Shown: positions 1 to 12,957, numbered from the stretch's first letter. The stretch is DNA of 64,000 nt from Brachypodium distachyon (GCF_000005505.3 NC_016132.3:5766001-5830000); one strand, 5' to 3'. A program made the numbers and translations. Notes: generated by a model not told the origin, from the letters alone.

Positions 1-1289
1 GTCATCGTCCCAAGCACTTGCAACCTGACTAATTCACCACAAGAAATCAAAAGAAACGCAGAAACACCGCAAAAGCAGCACCAAGCGGAAGGGAGAGCGC
101 CCCACAAGCTCGGACAACCAGGGCATTGCCTGTCCTCGAGTCTGTTACCATATTGCGTGGATAGAAGAGGAAAGGGCTCACCTGGAATTTTATCTGAGTA
201 CCTAGGGGCAAATTAGATTTCTTAGAAATTCCGGAAACAAATTAAGTACTCTTCCTAAAATTTGAAGAAAAACTACGTAGTAGTATTAGATCGATTTTAA
301 GCCGTTGAGTGGGGTTCCGCTACCGTTCGGCATAACATGGGTCCTCCGCTGAAAGAAGAGTGTAACACAACCAGAAATCGTCAAAAGACGAGTCTGGGAT
401 CCTTCGTGTAGGCCGGACAATCGTTAAGGTACTAAACATGGACTTTTTTCTGAATAAATTTTGTCCGGACTTGAGAGCTTGGCATCCTTGCCCTGAACAA
501 ACCGTGTCACCACTTTCTGGTGATGCTGGATGGATGATTGCCATGAATCAAAGCAGTAAGGGTCCATAAATTTATTCTCTCTTTTAGTGATGCTGAATGG
601 TTTCCATGAATCAAAGCAGCAAGGGCCCATGAAACAAATTGCTTTCTCGTACACTAACAAGTGCTCCCTAATCTCTCTGGTGATTATCTGAAACAATAAT
701 GATGTCGCAGTGGGAGAAAAGCAACACATATAATACGTGATCTGCATCGGGGATCGATATGATTACTAACCGAAAGATAATGTTTTTCCTGTGGAAAAGA
801 TAATGGCGGATTTTATTACAGAGGAATAACGACAATACATGGCTGAGCCAGACAGGGCTGAGAATATGAATTTGCTGGGCGTACGTTTTTGTATCCAGTC
901 ATGAATTAATATACGAACGGCACAATCTGCTGCATCGGATGTGTGTCGGATCGATGGGAAATGTTGGATGCAATGCTTCCGAAAATATGGGAGGTCAGAG
1001 GCAACCAATTCTTTTTCAGTCCAAGACAAGTCTGATTGGTATGGTTTGTGCTTTAAGATTCGAAATGAACGGTAAAAAGGAGTACGGTGCAATGACCTCA
1101 AAATTTTAATCTAATGGGTTTTATACAATAATTAAGATTTAAACATTTTGCTTTAAAATAAGGCACTTTAGAAATAGTCACACCCATTCTTTTCTATGCG
1201 AACCACGGTAGAATATCAAATAAACAAAGAGAAAAACAAGACTCAGATATTCAGAGATGGTGCCCCAATCCCCTCTCCACCCTCCCTGC
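1..1289. other. Left-edge spacer, no gene seen
   Basis: There is no convincing coding exon here. Short open frames lie on both strands but match no family I know and lack splice signals that join in phase. A minus-strand donor-like CAG/GTGAGC sits near 183-190. It could be the edge of a gene lying to the left, but nothing else supports that. The imperfect tandem duplication at 520-634 is the only structure I can point to. Confidence 0.4.
520..634. repeat. Imperfect tandem duplication, about 50-bp unit
   Basis: The blocks 520-570 and 587-634 share GTGATGCTG, then CCATGAATCAAAGCAG and AAGGG, with small indels between them. The 16-bp gap and the indels indicate an old local duplication. No coding role is visible. 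Confidence 0.7.
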
Positions 1290-1617
1290 AGCCGGCTCCA
1301 TCGATGAGATATGGGATGGCGCCCTCTTCGGCCGCAGCAAGAAGGAGAAGTGGAACCTCAGCGGACGCCTTATCTACACTTGGTGGGGAATTTGGAAGGA
1401 GCGCAATCGAAGGACCTTCAAGGGGGCTGCGATGGTGTCTCTCCAAGTGGCTCACTTAATTCGTGAGGATTACCAGGGTAGAATCTGGGCTTGTGAATTA
1501 GCTTCTTTGCTTCTTTTGCTTCCCCCCTCCTCCCTAGGATCAACCTTTGATCTTCGTCTTTTACAGTGCTCTCCTTTAATCGAATGACGGAATCAACCGT
1601 CTTTTCCCTTAAAAAAA
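1290..1617 (+). mobile_element. 5'-truncated LINE (non-LTR retrotransposon) tail
   Basis: A plus-strand frame at about 1296-1500 encodes the C-terminal tail of a plant LINE reverse transcriptase. It reads GRLIYTWWGIWKERNRRTF, followed by QVAHLIREDYQGR. The 'WW.IWKERNRR.F' signature that follows the zf-RVT module is typical of L1-type grass LINEs. A short 3' UTR ends at TAATCGAATGACGGAATC, then a CTT plus seven-A tail. The 5' part is absent, as expected for truncated LINE insertions. The 3' end resembles that of the element ending at 8117. Confidence 0.7.
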
Positions 1618-4600
1618 CAAGACTCCGAAAGCATGCTAGCAGCGAGGGTAATACACAACAAATAGAGCCGCCAATACATCCGAAAGACATTGATCCATTG
1701 AGTCCTTTACACTTTGTTGCCAACGTAGTCGAACAATAACCCTCCGTGGAAACAGAACCACAGCACCTCTTGTACGTGTGCACTGACATAGTGGAAGGGT
1801 CACGCATCACCGAGACTCATTGTGACATTGTTGTACATGTCGCCGATGAAGTTGAAAGGCAAGACACAATCGAGATCATAATCACCTTTTTGTGTCATAC
1901 GTCAAGCCAGAAGACCGTGATTCACCGAGAATACAATTCGACATCTTTCGGTGCATGATCTCCAAGTTTATCGCAAGTTGCTTTTTTGACTAATTTTTTT
2001 AGAATTTGGTGAACTGGACGGCCTGAGCCCTTCCGTGTGTTGAGCACTTAATGAAGAAAAAAAATGTATATTAGATCGATAAAAGTAACATATTTAAATT
2101 TTCGAAAAGAAGGAACAACTTTGCATGCGAGGCGAGCGCGCCATTGTTGTACTCTTTGAGAAGGTTGAATGCTGCTGCTATATGCCTAACCCACTCATTG
2201 CAATTTTTTTGCCCAGCTTAATTTAGCACAAGATGATGCATCATTATTTGTACGGCCGCACATTGCAGAATCTCCATGGTTATCTGGCCATATTAAAGAA
2301 AATCAGTGCATCCGGGAAGGTACTTGTGAAGGAAGCAAGAATCCGATCAAAGTGTAAACTTCTCTGATTTAAGTATCTTTCTTAGTTTCCGGGGAAGAAA
2401 AGTATCTTGTTAGAAATAGTAGAAGGCTGAGAGAACATCTGCTCTTAGTAGTCAGCAGCGGAGGACCTAGAATTATTATATCATTAGTGCACATGCAAGG
2501 GTATTATATCATTAGTGCACATGCAAGGGAAGGAGTTTACCAAAATTACGATGCAAATAGCTTCGAAAAGGATGAATAACAGTGAACCGAGCGTAGCTTG
2601 GGTGGTTGGTTTCTCGTGCTGGAACCAGCCCGACATGAGTGCTCGCGTTTTCTGGATTTATTTCAGAATTTAACCGGCGTTTGCTAAATTTATTTCAGGA
2701 TTAACCGGCGATGTGTTTTCAGTGGGAGTGGCGTATCCATCAACTACGAGAGGCGCATGCGCCTGTGATGACTTCGTCAATGTGAAGATGATTTGTGGAC
2801 CCAGTCTCTCAAATGGCCCAACCTATCGAATGTGCTTGTTCTTATGAACGAGTGTACGTGCGTGTTTGTGAAGCCTCCGTCTGTACTATTTCTGCTTAAA
2901 AAAAAAGAGGCAAGTACTGATATTTAGTTTGGAATTCCCAACACCCTTACAACGACGTATACTCCATTTAAGTTAGGCCCATCATACAAGTCCCAACACC
3001 CTACCATAGCCACGGCGCAACTAGACCATCCTTTTTGAAGCCTAAATAGTTTACCAATACTTTTGCGTTCGTTCGATCTTTAGTTTGGTTTAGTGTTCAT
3101 GCCAAGCCTAGATCTAACGTGCATGCATGGCATAGGCTTGTAGCCTTTCCACAGTTTCTGAACGTAGGGTGTGATTGTTTAACAAAATTTGGAATAGCTT
3201 GCACCTGGAACTGCAAAATGTGTGCTTTATTCCCTTCCACTCGTTCATTTTTGAAATTGGCATACTTGAAAGTTTTATTTAATAAATAATGCTTAGTAAA
3301 GTTCACATGCCTGTATATATATTCTAAGCAAAAGATGAAAAGGTAGCAACCACTTCTAAAGGAACGAATAAACCTTCCACATAGGATTCTGAGCCAGTGT
3401 GGTCCAATGACACAAAAATATATTTTTAAACGCCACAAGTATAACATGATATATATTTAGTCTGCCGCGCAATGCTGGGCGCACAGCTTGCCTTCGCGCT
3501 CAACTGTCGCATGCAGTCAGACACCTGCGTCGCACCAATGAGTTGTCCCCTCGCTAGAGTTCAGGAACTTGAAACAACAAAACACCCGTGTTCGAGTAAT
3601 CAAGTCAGAAGGGGTGCGATTTGGATCAGTGGTCATAATTGTACCAGGAAATAAACATGTCAATACGAAGAGGAGGTCATGGAAGAAGATACCAATCTGG
3701 ACAATGGACAACTGGGTTTGGGTATGTGCTACATTTTCAAAACTTTTGGGCTGAATTTATATGGGGTGTATAGGCTCGTGGCAAATCCCAAGGTACAGCC
3801 CCACCCTGTGGCAATGTCCCTGATCACTTTTACGAGAAACTAATACCGTGTCCCGCATAATTGCACGGGAAACATCTTTATGCATCACCTCACATAGGTA
3901 TGTGTTGCTATATTATTTCAGAATTAAACACCAATTCAATGATATGTGTGTGTAATTTATACGTGATCTTAGGCTAGTATAAGAAATTGAATTCAGATCA
4001 TATGATAGGCTGATTGGCTCGGGCCAAGGTAGGCTTTTTGACTGTTTGTAGGAGCTAATATGTTGTGTTTTTAGTTGATACTAGAGCAATACATTCAAAT
4101 ACAATTCAAATAACGAAGATGATTAGTTGCTAGAAAGGCAAAATTTATCAACCCCGGTACAGCTAGAAAAGCAGAATTAACCAATCCGCCTACACCTACA
4201 AGTACGGAAACATATCATGTTTCGAAGTTGACATAAGTTTTTTTATTTTTATTTTCAATCCACAGTTAAAACTTTGAATGCGAGCCAGCTGGTTGAACAA
4301 CGTTTGCATTGGACTAATTGATCGAGTGGAGCTTACTAATTAATATTCTCATGATGTATGAATAAAATGAAAAAATAAAGTTGAGAGACCATATCATATT
4401 GATTGACTAATGGAGTATGTTTCATTTGGCACCACACAAGCAAATATTGACTTACCACTAACTATAACATATGGTACCTATGTAGATTATTAACCACTAT
4501 GATGGTTTATTGCTAGCCTATCATATATTTATCCTCCTAATTAAACAATGGCAGTTAGCATTTGGTGGTCTAAATAATTCAAATGATGTGGATCGATTGA

Positions 4601-5329
4601 GTGCTTACCCTTGGGAAACCCCATTTGTTCATTTAATTTATTAATAAATGTGTCGCACAAATGTAAATATTTTCATTTCTAGTTCCTGCTTTAGCTATCT
4701 ATCTTAGACTGGTTCTAAAATCATATATGATACAATCTTCACATTCGGAACTCTAAAGTTAAAAACATTTGAACTTTCTTGGAACACAATTTTGTTGTAG
4801 AACGTCTCGCAAAACAAATATACGAGGGTTGAACTGGATTTAAGCCCTACAAGAAATGCAATTGAAATTAAAATTGTCCCTACCATATAAAAAGTATACT
4901 TTTTATCTCTCAACTGTTGGCAATGTCTAAGTTCCACCCTCAACTCCAACACCAGAAGTTCTTGATCCCTCAAGTGTCAAACCATCTAGGTTTGGTCCTT
5001 TGTCCAATTGAAAGAGTAAAAATAAAAAGGAAACAGAGAACTCAATCAACTTCTTAAACTGAAGATCTTAAAAAATAACCAATAAAGGAAAAATTGAACG
5101 AAATAGAACATCGAGATTTTGAAATATGGGCATTTCGAAAATAACATAGAAAAGGAAACCTCTTGAATTTATTCTATGGTTTTGAGGAAAATTTTCGCTA
5201 TAAATATTTCAAATGTATTAAATTAAATAGTAGCATTAATGATTTTTTATGTGTTCCCTCTTTTATATATATATTTTTCAATTCCCCCAATTTTAATTTT
5301 AATTTTCACTTTTAGGGATACAAGCATCA
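1618..5329. other. AT-rich spacer, no gene seen
   Basis: These 3.7 kb are AT-rich and contain many stops in all frames. I recognise no coding exon, RNA gene or complete transposon. One 28-bp perfect tandem duplication is present at 2474-2529. The segment around 4890-5000 looks like degraded repeat sequence but cannot be assigned to a family by eye. Confidence 0.4.
2474..2529. repeat. Perfect tandem duplication, 2 x 28 bp
   Basis: The unit TATTATATCATTAGTGCACA plus TGCAAGGG occurs at 2474-2501 and again, without spacer or mismatch, at 2502-2529. Perfect identity suggests a recent slippage or repair event. No gene is affected. Confidence 0.95.
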
Positions 5330-6710
5330 ATACATGGGTTCACTAAAATGTCTAAATGATGAACACCTCAAGTATGATGCAACAGCCGAAGCACAAGAAA
5401 AACAATTAAGCTTTGCAAGTAAGTAAAAGGGAAGAACGATACCACACAGGAGACGAAGATTTATTCCGGAGTTCCACCTTTTGGAAAGGTGTACGTCTCT
5501 GTTTGGAAGCATGCTCTACCACAAAGGTAGAAGCGCCACAAAGGCTCACTCTATTCTCCTCCCACAACACCACAAAGGCGAGGTGAGCTCCACTAAGTGG
5601 CTTCCTTGAGGATGAACGCCAACTATTACAAAGTTGACCAGGGCTCACTCCACAACTTAATTGGAAACTCTCGATCCAAGGAGAAGGACACGTCTTCACA
5701 ACTTAATTGGAGGCTTTTTCCCGAATCCACAAACACCACCACACCAAGCAAGTGGCCTTGAGGAGACTCTATCCGGATAGCGATCTCTAAATCCCAAGAG
5801 TGACAAAATTCACAAAGAAAACAAGAAGAATCAACTTTTTTCTTTGGTGAAATCCGACATCTAGGTCTTATCCTCCAATCCTCAAAGAATCAACAAGAGG
5901 GGAGCTCTATGGAGGGAGATCAAGCACTTTGAAGATTTAGAAATGGTGTGAGAGAGTTTAGCTTCATTTGAGTTCCCTGAGGTAGGGGATGACTATTATG
6001 GGGTCCCGAAATCTAACCGTTATGCACTTAGTCTGCCAGGGGTGGAAGTTCCGCCGATTGGTGGAAGTTCCGGTACCCCGGAAGTTCCATCCTTGTTCCG
6101 GTCAACCTCTGGCAAACACAAATGAGTTCCGATAGGATCACGGACCTGGGCCAGAGGTAGGGTGGAAGTGGTAGGCCGGAAGTCCGGGCCTGGGAACAAC
6201 CTGGCAACATAGTTAGACTTTGGGTGGCTCTCTCTCGCACGGGTAGGCTTTATGTGGGTGCAAACATGGTAGATATGTGTACGTGAAGTTGATTCACCTA
6301 TTACCTTCTCATGTGGACCCCCTCTTAATAGAACGGATTTCCTACGACTCAATATAAACAAAAGGCCGTAAAACAGCGCTACACTTCTTTCCTTTTTGAG
6401 GACAACGAACCGTCTTGTGCCATTGGATCTCAAATCTGAAACACTCGGGCACATGGTTAATCCACGTGTCATGTTATCATTAATAACAAAACACTTAGGA
6501 ATCGAAATGCCCTTTCATAACTGAAATACCAAGTGTGCAAGAACCACCGGAACGTGATAATCAAAATAGCTTTAACATAGGACCAAAAATGTACTTTCTT
6601 GATCGGGTATACTTTGGCAATAGTATTGGAGTATAACTTTTGGCGTGTAAATGGGAGCTTTTGTGTGTACAGTCGATTAATCTTGCCAAGCAACAAAACT
6701 GCTCCTTTCT
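5330..6710. mobile_element. LTR-retrotransposon-like relic
   Basis: No intact frame is present, but the texture is that of a grass LTR. Repeated GGAAGTTCCG-type motifs lie around 6045-6190. A run of short CACAAAG- and CTCCAC-rich phrases occupies 5440-5780. Near 6465-6510 there is a TCATTAATAACAAAACACTT phrase of the sort often seen at LTR or internal boundaries. I could not find matching TG..CA ends, a target duplication or pol coding sequence, so family and limits are uncertain. It could be a solo LTR or a piece of one. Confidence 0.35.
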
Positions 6711-8117
6711 GTGAGGCCCCCGCGTCATCGTCCTCGGGCGACTCGGGGGAACCCTAGCCGCCGCCGGCCCTTGAGGCCCCGTCCCCTTCCTCCCCCACCT
6801 CGCCGCCGCCGGCCCTTGAGGCCCCGAGGGGGTGCCGGTGAAGCCGTGCACCTTCGGGGAAGGTGGCGGCGGGGCGTTTCTTCCCTCTCTCTCTCGGCGC
6901 CCTCCAGATCCGGCTTGCGATGGAGGCGGGGTGTGGGTGTGGCCGCGGTGAGGGCGCGCGGCGGAGGCCCGGCGGCCGAGTCCGCGGTGGCGGCGCGCGG
7001 TGGTGATCCGGCAGGCATGGTCGCGGTGGGGATGCGCGGCGGAGGCCCGGTGGGCAAGTTCGCGGTGGCGGCGCGGTGCTTGTGGGGAGGCGCGCGATGC
7101 TCCTTCGATCTGTGGGGCTGCGGCCGGCTGCGCGCGGCGGCCGCCGATCTGCAGGGGCTGTGCGGGGTGGCCGTCGGTGTGGCTCGATCTGGGGGTGGAA
7201 GCACCGGATCCGGGGCGAGTGGTGCCGGATCCGGTTGGCCTCATGGCTGATCTGCGGTGGGATGCATGGAGGCCCGTCCGCGATGCGGTGGGGATTCTGG
7301 GCCTGGCGGGCCATGGCCATGCCGTCCTGTTCCACTAATTGTGTGGCCAGGATGGTGGGGCCTAATCCGGTGCGTGGGGCGGTTGCGGCGCCCTGACCGG
7401 TGCCCGGTGGTGGTTTGGCGCGTGGCGTTCGGCGAGCTTCGCCGGCGCTCGCGGTGGTGCGGTGGCCTCTGGTCAGACTCGGCTATTTGCTCCTGTCCGT
7501 GGTGGTTTTGGCGGCTGCGGGTGAAAACCCTGCATCGACGTGGTCGGTGCCGGCGACGACGGCGTCCTCGGACGTCGCTTCCTTCTTGAAGGCGTCGTTG
7601 CGTAGCTCCGCCACTTACCACCCTTCGCAAACGAGGTGACTCCGAGCGAAAGCTCTAATCCGGTTTCCGGGTCGGGTAACGGCGACATCCTCAGACGCCA
7701 CGCCCTTCTTGGAGGCGTTGCCTTTGGAGACCTCGTTTGGCGGCGGAGTTTGCTTGCTGTGGTCCTGGCCAGGGAGGACAACTCCGTGCTACACGGGCTT
7801 GTCGATGCGCGAGCCGTTCCCGTCGGGGCAACCTCTTCTGGCTCCGGTCGTCGAAGAAGCCCCGCTCTGCCTACCTTCTTCTGACGCAAGGAGCCGTTCC
7901 CTGTTCGGCGTCGTTGGAGCGGAAGAGGTCTTCGTCTTTGCGGTAGCGGCTTGTTTCTTCGGTTCCTGTGTATGCTCTTTTTTAGGGTTTTCCGCACGGC
8001 TTTCCTTGAATAAGCTGTGCATTTGTATCGGTTTTTGGACCCGGTTTCCCTCGTAAACAGGGCCAACTCTATTCTTCTAATCGAATCGCGGGATTGACCG
8101 TTGCGTCCTCAAAAAAA
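6711..8117 (+). mobile_element. GC-rich LINE-derived non-autonomous element
   Basis: A sharply bounded GC-rich block begins at GTGAGGCCCCCGCGTCATCG, with an ACCCTAGCCGCCGCC phrase soon after. It runs about 1.4 kb and ends TTCTAATCGAATCGCGGGAT, then CTC plus seven As (8111-8117). The 3' end resembles the LINE tail ending at 1617 (shared TAATCGAAT, GG.AT, ACCGT and CC..AAAAAAA). Long open frames on both strands are composition artefacts: they are low complexity, rich in R, P, G and A, and have no reverse transcriptase or nuclease motifs. I infer a LINE 5' UTR joined to a LINE 3' end with the ORFs lost. A captured gene leader is an alternative. No clear target duplication was found. Confidence 0.45.
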
Positions 8118-10091
8118 GGGAAAGATAAGAATCTGAACCCCTAAAAAAATAATCTTTGAGTTTTATTCTATTTATCAAAATGTCTAGCTAATGATGCTTT
8201 TATTTCCTATCACCTGCTGCAAAGGCATGCATGACGAATGCTGACAAGGCAAACTCGATAACTTTGTTAGCAGGGCATGTTTTGTAAGATTGCAGTGTCA
8301 TCTTATGTTAAAGCTATAGTACTGCCGTTGATGTGTAATTAAGTCGTGGATTATTCTACAAACACAAACATTCTCCTCTCATATGATGTGCACGTCCGGT
8401 ACAGAGCACTTGCAACCGTCTCATCCATTCTCACTTTTCCTTCAAACTTTTTTAAAGCAAAATCATTTACTTAAAATCTACAGCTATCCCGTGATGCTTT
8501 CATTATCATGGAAGTTTCTCATCTTACTAACCAGTGATGATATGTATACCGGACTCCACACTAGCTAGGAATCGAGATGTATATATCACCCCTGTGGGGA
8601 ACCTATGGTTAGTGCTTGCTTAATTGTAGTTTTTCCTTTACCAATTGTCCTTGTATAATGCACTCTTTATCGGGGCAAAGTTTAAAGGTTTTTGCGATAT
8701 CTATTTTAGTATTTCAGAAAGATTTTAGTATTTGGGTTGCAATGATGCCTACGTCTTGTCGATTCGACAGCTCAATGGAATCGCCATATGCAAGAGCCTT
8801 TTAAGCCAGGAGCATGGCCAGGAGGTTTTATCATGCAAAGCTGATGATTAAGTTTGTCATAGTTTGGACCCCCGACAGGATCGAGACTTAGATGATATAT
8901 ACACGCGCGCGAGTCGATCGTCTGATGGTGTTTGGTAGAGCGTATCGAGATCCACTGGCACATCACGCTCAGGTGTACTTTCCTGTCAAACGAATGAACG
9001 TCTCTCAGGTCGGTTTATTAACTTATTAATAAGTTGGTGGCACGTTACGTGTTTTTCTTTCCCTTTCTTTTGTTTGTTTAGCGAGCTATATGTAAATAAT
9101 ACTCGTACTATGTAATTCCGTCTGGTAAGCGAAAAAGAATTATTTTTGAGAAGAGAAAAATGGGAGGGCGCGTTCGGTTTTAAAGATCGCCTGATTAATC
9201 CTTATCCAATGAATGAAGTAACGAAACAGTTCTTATCCGGAATATTCCCCTGCAAAACAGGGCGGCGAGTGTACTCGCGATCTACCGGCCCGAAGGATAT
9301 CCAGTAACTTAAGTATTTTGACCGAAAGTATATCCACTATCCAGTAACTAATCAAACAGCTCGTCGCAACAACTGTATTTATCTAATCAAAGTTTTTTTT
9401 CGAACACAAAAGGAGTTGGCAAATTTTATTCAACGTTGCCGATTGCACACACGGTTCGAGGCGGTTTTAACACCACGGCCGGAGCAAGTTTACCACGCGG
9501 CCAAAGCAGAGGCCGGAAGCACGGGGCCCGACACCCAATCCACTGAGGGAGGGGAGACACGTCGATCGCCGAGCCCAAAAACAAAGGAACAGAATATAAA
9601 CTACCGCGACCCCTTCCGTCTTGTTTCTCTTCCCCCGGATATCCTCTCCTCTTTCTGCTCGCGAGTCGCAACCCCTCGGCCGAAACCTCAGCTCCTCCTC
9701 TCAGCATATCCAGGCCACCACATGCTCCTCCACGAGTTCAGGATCGACCCATGCTAGTGCTACTAGTTATCTGAAGGAACCCACGGCCAAAGATCCGTTT
9801 CCGGGCTGCTATTACTCAGCAAAGCCATGCATCTAGCAGGGACTGCCTCCGTCCGATGCTGACGGCTAGCTGCTGATCGATCCAGTACTTGCGCTGTGCG
9901 ATCCTACCCCTCGTATATCCGAGTGCTCACATCCACCACTCCTAATTATAGTTCTCCATAGACTCGGCCGAGGGAGGAACATCCTCTATATCCATTCCCA
10001 GATTCTGTCTAATTTGGGATCGAACACCTCTTAGCCGTTCAACTCCTTCCCTTCCCTTCCCCTAAGAGAGATAAGAGAAGGCTAAACAAAG
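8118..10091. other. Spacer and upstream region of the YUCCA gene
   Basis: Most of this stretch shows nothing recognisable. From about 9620 the sequence becomes rich in TTCC/CTCC runs. A possible TATA element (CTCTATATCC, 9984-9993) lies about 225 bp before the YUCCA start codon. A T-rich TTTTTTTTCGAACACAAAAG phrase near 9391-9411 resembles the end of a grass retroelement, but no coding part accompanies it. Confidence 0.35.
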
Positions 10092-10196
10092 ATGCTTATA
10101 TACGGCGGTGTTGTAGGTGGTGTCTTGTTCATCCTCAACCAGAACAACGGAAACACTGCGGATCTCCAGCTTGTTGCCGTGAAGCTCCTCCTGTGA
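10092..10196 (+). promoter_or_regulatory. Upstream ORF (34 codons) before the YUCCA start
   Basis: An ATG at 10092 opens a 34-codon frame ending in TGA at 10194-10196, only 19 bases before the main ATG at 10216. The peptide starts MLIYGGVVGGVLFIL and is hydrophobic. It does not overlap the main frame. If transcription starts upstream of 10092, as the CT-rich leader suggests, scanning ribosomes would meet this frame first, so it could lower or condition translation of the oxygenase. The transcript start is not known from sequence alone. Confidence 0.45.
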
Positions 10197-10215
10197 ACAT
10201 TTGTTTCGAGAGAAG

Positions 10216-12957
10216 ATGGACTGCTTTGCGGAGGCCGAAGGAAAGAGGTCCCACGATCCTCTCTACTGCAACCCTCCTGCGGCGTTGGCGACGGGCTTTC
10301 CGATCGAAGATGTCAAGTTTGAGAAGGTGGCCGGCCCGCTCATCGTCGGCGCCGGGCCGGCGGGGCTGGCGACGGCGGCACTGCTCGGGCAGCAGAACGT
10401 GCCATACGTGCTGCTCGAGCGTTGCAGCTGCATCGGCTCGCTGTGGCGTCATCGCACATACGACAGGTTGTGCCTTCATCTCCCCAAGAACTTCTGCGAG
10501 CTGCCGCTCATGCCGTTCCCGTCCAGCTTCCCCACTTACCCCACGAGGGAACAATTCCTCGACTACCTCGAGTCCTACGCCAAGAGGTTCGACGTCCAGC
10601 CGGTGTTCAGGCAGGCTGTTGTCAGTGCCGAGTTCAATGGAGAATTCTGGTGGGTTCGCACAAAGCAGGTCATCTCCGCGGCGATCGGCGGCCAGCAGGC
10701 CGTACTTGGCAGCGCTATAACGATGTATCGCTGCAAGTGGCTTGTGGTGGCCACAGGGGAGAACGCGGAGCCAAGGGTGCCGGAGATCGAGGGTGCCAAG
10801 AGGTTCAAGGGCCAAATCATGCACTCAAGCGAGTACCGCAGCGGCGAAGGGTATGCAGGAAAGCGGGTGCTGGTCGTTGGCTGTGGAAACTCAGGGATGG
10901 AGGTGTCTCTTGATCTCTCCAACCACAATGCTCACGCCGCCATGGTGGTTCGCGACACGGTGAGTCCTTTTTTTTTAATCAAATACAGTGTATTCTGTTT
11001 TCAATTTTTTGCTTCTCATGTGTTCGGGCACTATCCATACACTGGGGTATGTTTTTTTAGAATATGTAATTGTGTTAGTACACATGATACCACATTTAAC
11101 CAAGAAAAAAAAAAGAGGTCCACAACATCTGCTCTACAAAAAAAATTCAGTACTATATAAGTTAATCGATGCCAATATTTTTGCCGTCCAAAGTACAATG
11201 CAATTTTAAACACGGTTGTAACAGTTGTACACGTGAACTGTCATGACTTACAAATACAGTACTCTATCACTGCGACAAGTAATTCCGGACAGAGGAAGTA
11301 CTACATTTTCTTTCACTAATAATAAAAACCATGGGGCGTTTGGCATATCAGAGCTTTTTTCTCCTGAAACTAGCTGAAAATTAGCTGAAAACCATGGGGT
11401 GTGTGTCTTGCACTAATAATAAAAGTCATCATTAGCATCATACTTGCTATATTTTTTTCCTTTTTACAAATAATAACATGGTTTTATTGGTGGAGTGTAA
11501 TGGTTGTTAAGACTTGGGACACGTAGAAACAACAGATGTTACGAGGTACGAGTAGTTTATAATGCTCGTAGTAGGGTATATTCGGAACAACTATTGTTGG
11601 CCTGAATAAATGGACTAGCAAAAGACTTTCAATGTATTTTTAATACTCCAAAATATTGTGATTTGTATAACTACAATACTATTTATTAAATATATTTTTG
11701 ACACAATATTTAACAAATCTAAACACACAATTTTTGTTCCAGACTATATTTTTTCCTTCGAAAACCATGGTACTCTTCCCAAAAACTAAAAACAAACCTT
11801 GCATGCAAGTTTACCCTTTGGCACTCAAATCCAATGAAATTGGTCTTTATATGGTTTTTGCCTTTTATTTCTTTCTTTATTGTAGCCTGAGTGACAAAAT
11901 ATTATGAAAATTAAAACAAGAGTATAATAATGACCGCATTATAGTTCATTTACTTTAACAATAACCATATTATTGGGTGTACACTAAGTTCGATTTGTTT
12001 GGGTCCGAGCCGTGTGCTTATTTGTTCATTTCCATTACTTCAACATTTAATAAATCGTGTATGCCACGAATGAAACACAATATACCCGTTTAATACAATT
12101 TGCTTCATTGTAACCACGTGCATGTGACTGTAGTTGATATGTAGAGACATAATTATTTTTCTTATGTTTTCAGGTGAATGTATTGCCGAGAGAGATACTA
12201 GGGCACTCCACGTTTGGAATATCTGCATGGCTTCTAAAGTGGTTACCTATAAAGACCGTTGATATGATTCTTCTTACGATGTCACGCTTCGTGATGGGTG
12301 ACATAACTCGTCTTGGCATCGCTCGACCTAGCCTTGGTCCAATGGAGCTCAAAAGCGTTTCTGGAAAGACGCCAGTCCTCGATGTAGGAACCATAGCCAA
12401 GATTTGGTCCGGAAATATTCAGGTAAATATAATATATATTCTGGTTACATAATATATTAGTTATGTTTTACATAATTGTTTACAAATAATTCAATTTTAC
12501 CGGATGTCATAGGTTTTCCCAGCGATACAATGTTTCAAAGAGCATGGTGTGGAGTTTATTGACGGAAGAATCAAGAATTTTGATGTTGTTATACTCGCCA
12601 CCGGTTACAAAAGCAATGTACCTTATTGGTTGAAGGTATAGATTTATCAATCATTATGTTATAGAAAAGATTGCACACAATTAAAGTAAATTCATATTAG
12701 TGTCTAATCTGTTTAACCTCATGTCTTTGCAGGAAAAACAATTCTTCTCCGAAAAAGATGGTTTTCCAAGAAACTCAAAAGAGTGGAAAGGAAAGAATGG
12801 ATTGTATGCAGTTGGGTTCTCAAGACGAGGTCTAACCGGAGTAGCAATGGATGCCACCCAAATCTCGGATGACATTACGAAGAATTGGCGTGACATGCAT
12901 ACGAGAGATGTGAGAGAAGATCCATCAAGTCGAAGTGGCACCGTCATTTTTAATTGA
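10216..12957 (+). CDS. YUC: YUCCA-type flavin monooxygenase (indole-3-pyruvate monooxygenase)
   Basis: There are four exons: 10216-10959, 12174-12422, 12513-12635 and 12733-12957. All junctions are GT..AG and phase 0, giving 446 residues. The FAD-binding GAGPAG is at residues 45-50 inside [16 protein letters not shown]. The NADPH-binding GCGNSG is at 222-227, and the late FMO motif VILATGY is in exon 3. The YUCCA-specific phrases [19 protein letters not shown] and [18 protein letters not shown] are also present. The family oxidatively decarboxylates indole-3-pyruvate to indole-3-acetic acid, the main auxin synthesis step, in the cytosol or at the ER. Length and the four-exon layout fit the family. 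The ATG at 10216 is the first in-frame one and is preceded by a uORF. Intron 1 is 1.2 kb and AT-rich with no clear transposon. Which paralogue this is cannot be told without a tree. Confidence 0.95.

Noticed and set aside
1..190. Possible minus-strand exon ending at a CAG/GTGAGC donor
   Set aside because: No readable protein family and no second junction to test the phase.
6754..7335. Long Pro/Arg/Gly-rich frames on both strands of the GC-rich block
   Set aside because: All frames are open together because of base composition, are low complexity and carry no motif. The block reads better as a LINE-derived element.
10135..10824. Minus-strand frame of 229 residues opposite YUCCA exon 1
   Set aside because: It is a shadow of the conserved plus-strand monooxygenase exon.
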